Positions 60,599-64,000 of a DNA stretch of 64,000 nt are shown here, piece after piece. The notes beneath the pieces were generated by a model that saw nothing but the letters and a program-made list of their open reading frames with translations, did not search any database and was not told the origin of the DNA. Made by a program: the position numbers and the translations under genes. The DNA comes from CAILHX01 sp964511385 (GTDB lineage: Bacteria; Pseudomonadota; Gammaproteobacteria; Burkholderiales; Methylophilaceae), in contig CAZEFE010000001.1 of the NCBI GenBank assembly GCA_964511385.1, positions 434,001 through 498,000 of the forward strand. Reading direction: 5' to 3'. Positions within the stretch are counted from its first letter, which is position 1, and every line of letters starts with the position of its first letter.

Positions 60599-61665
60599 TG
60601 GCTACGCCTCTGCCCAAGCTGAGTGGCTGTCCTGCTGATGTGCTTACGGCAACAGACTATCTGCCATATGCACAGGCACGATTGGAGCCGGAACGCTGGC
60701 GCTATTTGCAGGACGGCACGGGCAATGGTGCCGGCCTGCGTGCCAATGAACAGGCATTTGAAGCCGTCAGGCTCATGCCCAGGCCGCTGGCCGATGTGCG
60801 TGGCGGGCATACGCGCATTCAGCTGTTTGGTCAGGAACTGGCACATCCAATTTTACTGGCTCCTGTGGCGTATCAACGCCTGTTCCATCCGGACGGCGAA
60901 TGTGCCAGCGCCATGGCTGCCGTGGCACAGGGCGGGCAGATGGTCGTAAGCAGTCTGGCGAGCCAGCCGCTGGAAGCAATTGCCCAGGAGGCCGGGCAGC
61001 CGTGGTTCCAGCTCTATTGGCAAGGCAATCGCGAGCGCACCCTGAAACTGATGCAGCGAGCCTTGGCGGCAGGCTATCGAGCCGTGATGTTCACCGTGGA
61101 TGCCCCGGTCAAGCAGGCGGCCATGCAGCTGCCTCCCGAGGTCACCGCAGTGAATCTTGAAGCGCCCCTACCTTTTCCGTCCTTATCTCCATGGCAAAGT
61201 CCGGTGTTCGACGGCTGGATGTTGCAAGCGCCGAACTGGAACGATCTGGCATGGTTGCGGGATCAGGCCAAGGTGCCGCTGTTGCTGAAAGGGGTGCTGC
61301 ATCCAGACGATGCCGGGCGTGCGGTTGCGCTGGGATGTGACGGCCTGGTGGTTTCCAGCCATGGCGGCCGTGTACTTGATGGCGCCATACCGGCTCTCGA
61401 GGCATTGCCGGACATCTTGCGGCTGGTGGCTGGACGGGTTCCGGTACTGCTGGACAGCGGCATCCGAGACGGGCGCGACGTATTCAAGGCATTGATGCTG
61501 GGGGCGAATGCCGTGATGATCGGCCGGCCTTATATCTGGGGGTTGGCGACGGCGGGGGCTATGGGCGTGGCGCATATCATCCGGCTGTTGCGGGACGAAC
61601 TGGAAATGACGATGGCGCTGACTGGGTGCGCAAGCATCCAGGATATACCCAAGGCACAGTATTAG
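60598..61665 (+). CDS. FMN-dependent alpha-hydroxy-acid dehydrogenase
   Basis: A 355-residue TIM-barrel flavoenzyme of the lactate/glycolate oxidase family. It has PILLAPVAYQRLFHPDGE (FMN contact), QLYWQGNRE, LLLKGVLHPDDAGRAV with the catalytic lysine region, VSSHGGRVLDG with the active histidine (the family usually has VSNHGGRQLDG), and LLDSGIRDGRDVFKALMLGA. Start at 60598 in a TGATG overlap with the dioxygenase gene. Substrate (lactate, glycolate or mandelate type) unknown. Last gene of the iron-uptake run. Confidence 0.9.
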   Translation: MATPLPKLSGCPADVLTATDYLPYAQARLEPERWRYLQDGTGNGAGLRANEQAFEAVRLMPRPLADVRGGHTRIQLFGQELAHPILLAPVAYQRLFHPDGECASAMAAVAQGGQMVVSSLASQPLEAIAQEAGQPWFQLYWQGNRERTLKLMQRALAAGYRAVMFTVDAPVKQAAMQLPPEVTAVNLEAPLPFPSLSPWQSPVFDGWMLQAPNWNDLAWLRDQAKVPLLLKGVLHPDDAGRAVALGCDGLVVSSHGGRVLDGAIPALEALPDILRLVAGRVPVLLDSGIRDGRDVFKALMLGANAVMIGRPYIWGLATAGAMGVAHIIRLLRDELEMTMALTGCASIQDIPKAQY

Positions 61666-61669
61666 CGGA

Positions 61670-61703
61670 AATGACAACGGTAGCCTGAACTGCCGTTGTC
61701 ATT
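61670..61703. other. Inverted repeat between convergent genes
   Basis: AATGACAACGG (61670-61680) and CCGTTGTCATT (61693-61703) form a perfect 11-base stem with a 12-base loop, five bases after the dehydrogenase stop. There is no T run on either strand, so it is not a classic terminator but could still stop or protect both convergent transcripts. Confidence 0.6.
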
Positions 61704-61732
61704 CGCTGCCTGCAATGCCCGTTTAATCCAGA

Positions 61733-63907
<2,175 letters not shown>

Positions 63908-64000
63908 ATTACCCTCCATGATCGATTGGATGATCGAATGCCCGATTGCTGGCAATCCGGGGAAATCGCGCGTCAGGAAACCTGGGTTTCCCGCGCTGCA

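Noticed and set aside
61670..61703. Rho-independent terminator
   Set aside because: The stem is perfect but no T run follows on either strand.

Overview
The window reads as a chromosomal segment of a betaproteobacterium, most likely in or near the order Nitrosomonadales. The support is gene order and protein style (glyA-nrdR-ribD, pyrG-kdsA-eno-ftsB, alaA-like-hom-thrC, hemP next to tonB-exbB-exbD) together with an mxaRSACKL-type operon known from methylotrophs. GC looks high in genes and AT-rich spacers stand out. No insertion sequence, prophage or CRISPR array was seen. The species cannot be named from this sequence.

Region 1 (1-7.5 kb): the start of an iron-uptake operon (feoA-feoB, minus strand, running off the left edge) behind a near-perfect Fur box, then iscX, a membrane protein of the so-called site-specific recombinase family, glyA, nrdR, a small membrane protein, ribD and a TatD DNase. 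Region 2 (7.5-18 kb): an AT-rich spacer with three DnaA-box-like sites, mtnA with a class II aldolase (probably a methylthioadenosine/DHAP shunt), a PPOX-fold protein, then a block for ion and sulfur handling: NhaD, a CPA1 antiporter, MarR, a TusA-like plus DapB-like gene pair with altered active-site residues, a ClC chloride channel, a CaCA exchanger and two half-size YeeE/YedE proteins.

Region 3 (18-28.4 kb): pyrG-kdsA-eno-ftsB, ygfZ and a ygfX-like gene, an EF-hand protein, an OmpR/EnvZ-type two-component pair whose kinase gene carries a G9 tract, and a GAF-GGDEF protein. An orphan minus-strand terminator between the EF-hand gene and ompR suggests a small RNA. Region 4 (28.4-36.4 kb): a tightly overlapping six-gene operon mxaR-S-A-C-K-L for methanol dehydrogenase maturation. 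No dehydrogenase structural gene is in the window. A second mxaL-like gene, an AraC regulator and a four-helix membrane protein lie beside it.

Region 5 (36.4-52.2 kb): a chemoreceptor, Mth938-domain protein, threonine biosynthesis genes, thyA, tRNA-Leu(UAA), a BLUF photoreceptor, two DUF proteins, htpG behind a sigma-32-like promoter, trxC, two PepSY proteins flanking a two-component system, and a MASE1-GGDEF protein. Region 6 (52.2-64 kb): peroxide and iron block: ahpC-ahpF, a cold-shock gene, a Fur-controlled unit starting with a shortened Bfd-like ORF and hemP, tonB-exbB-exbD, a catecholate-type TonB receptor, a PiuC/YbiX dioxygenase, an FMN alpha-hydroxy-acid dehydrogenase, and katG. Iron import, Fe-S assembly and peroxide defence recur at both ends.
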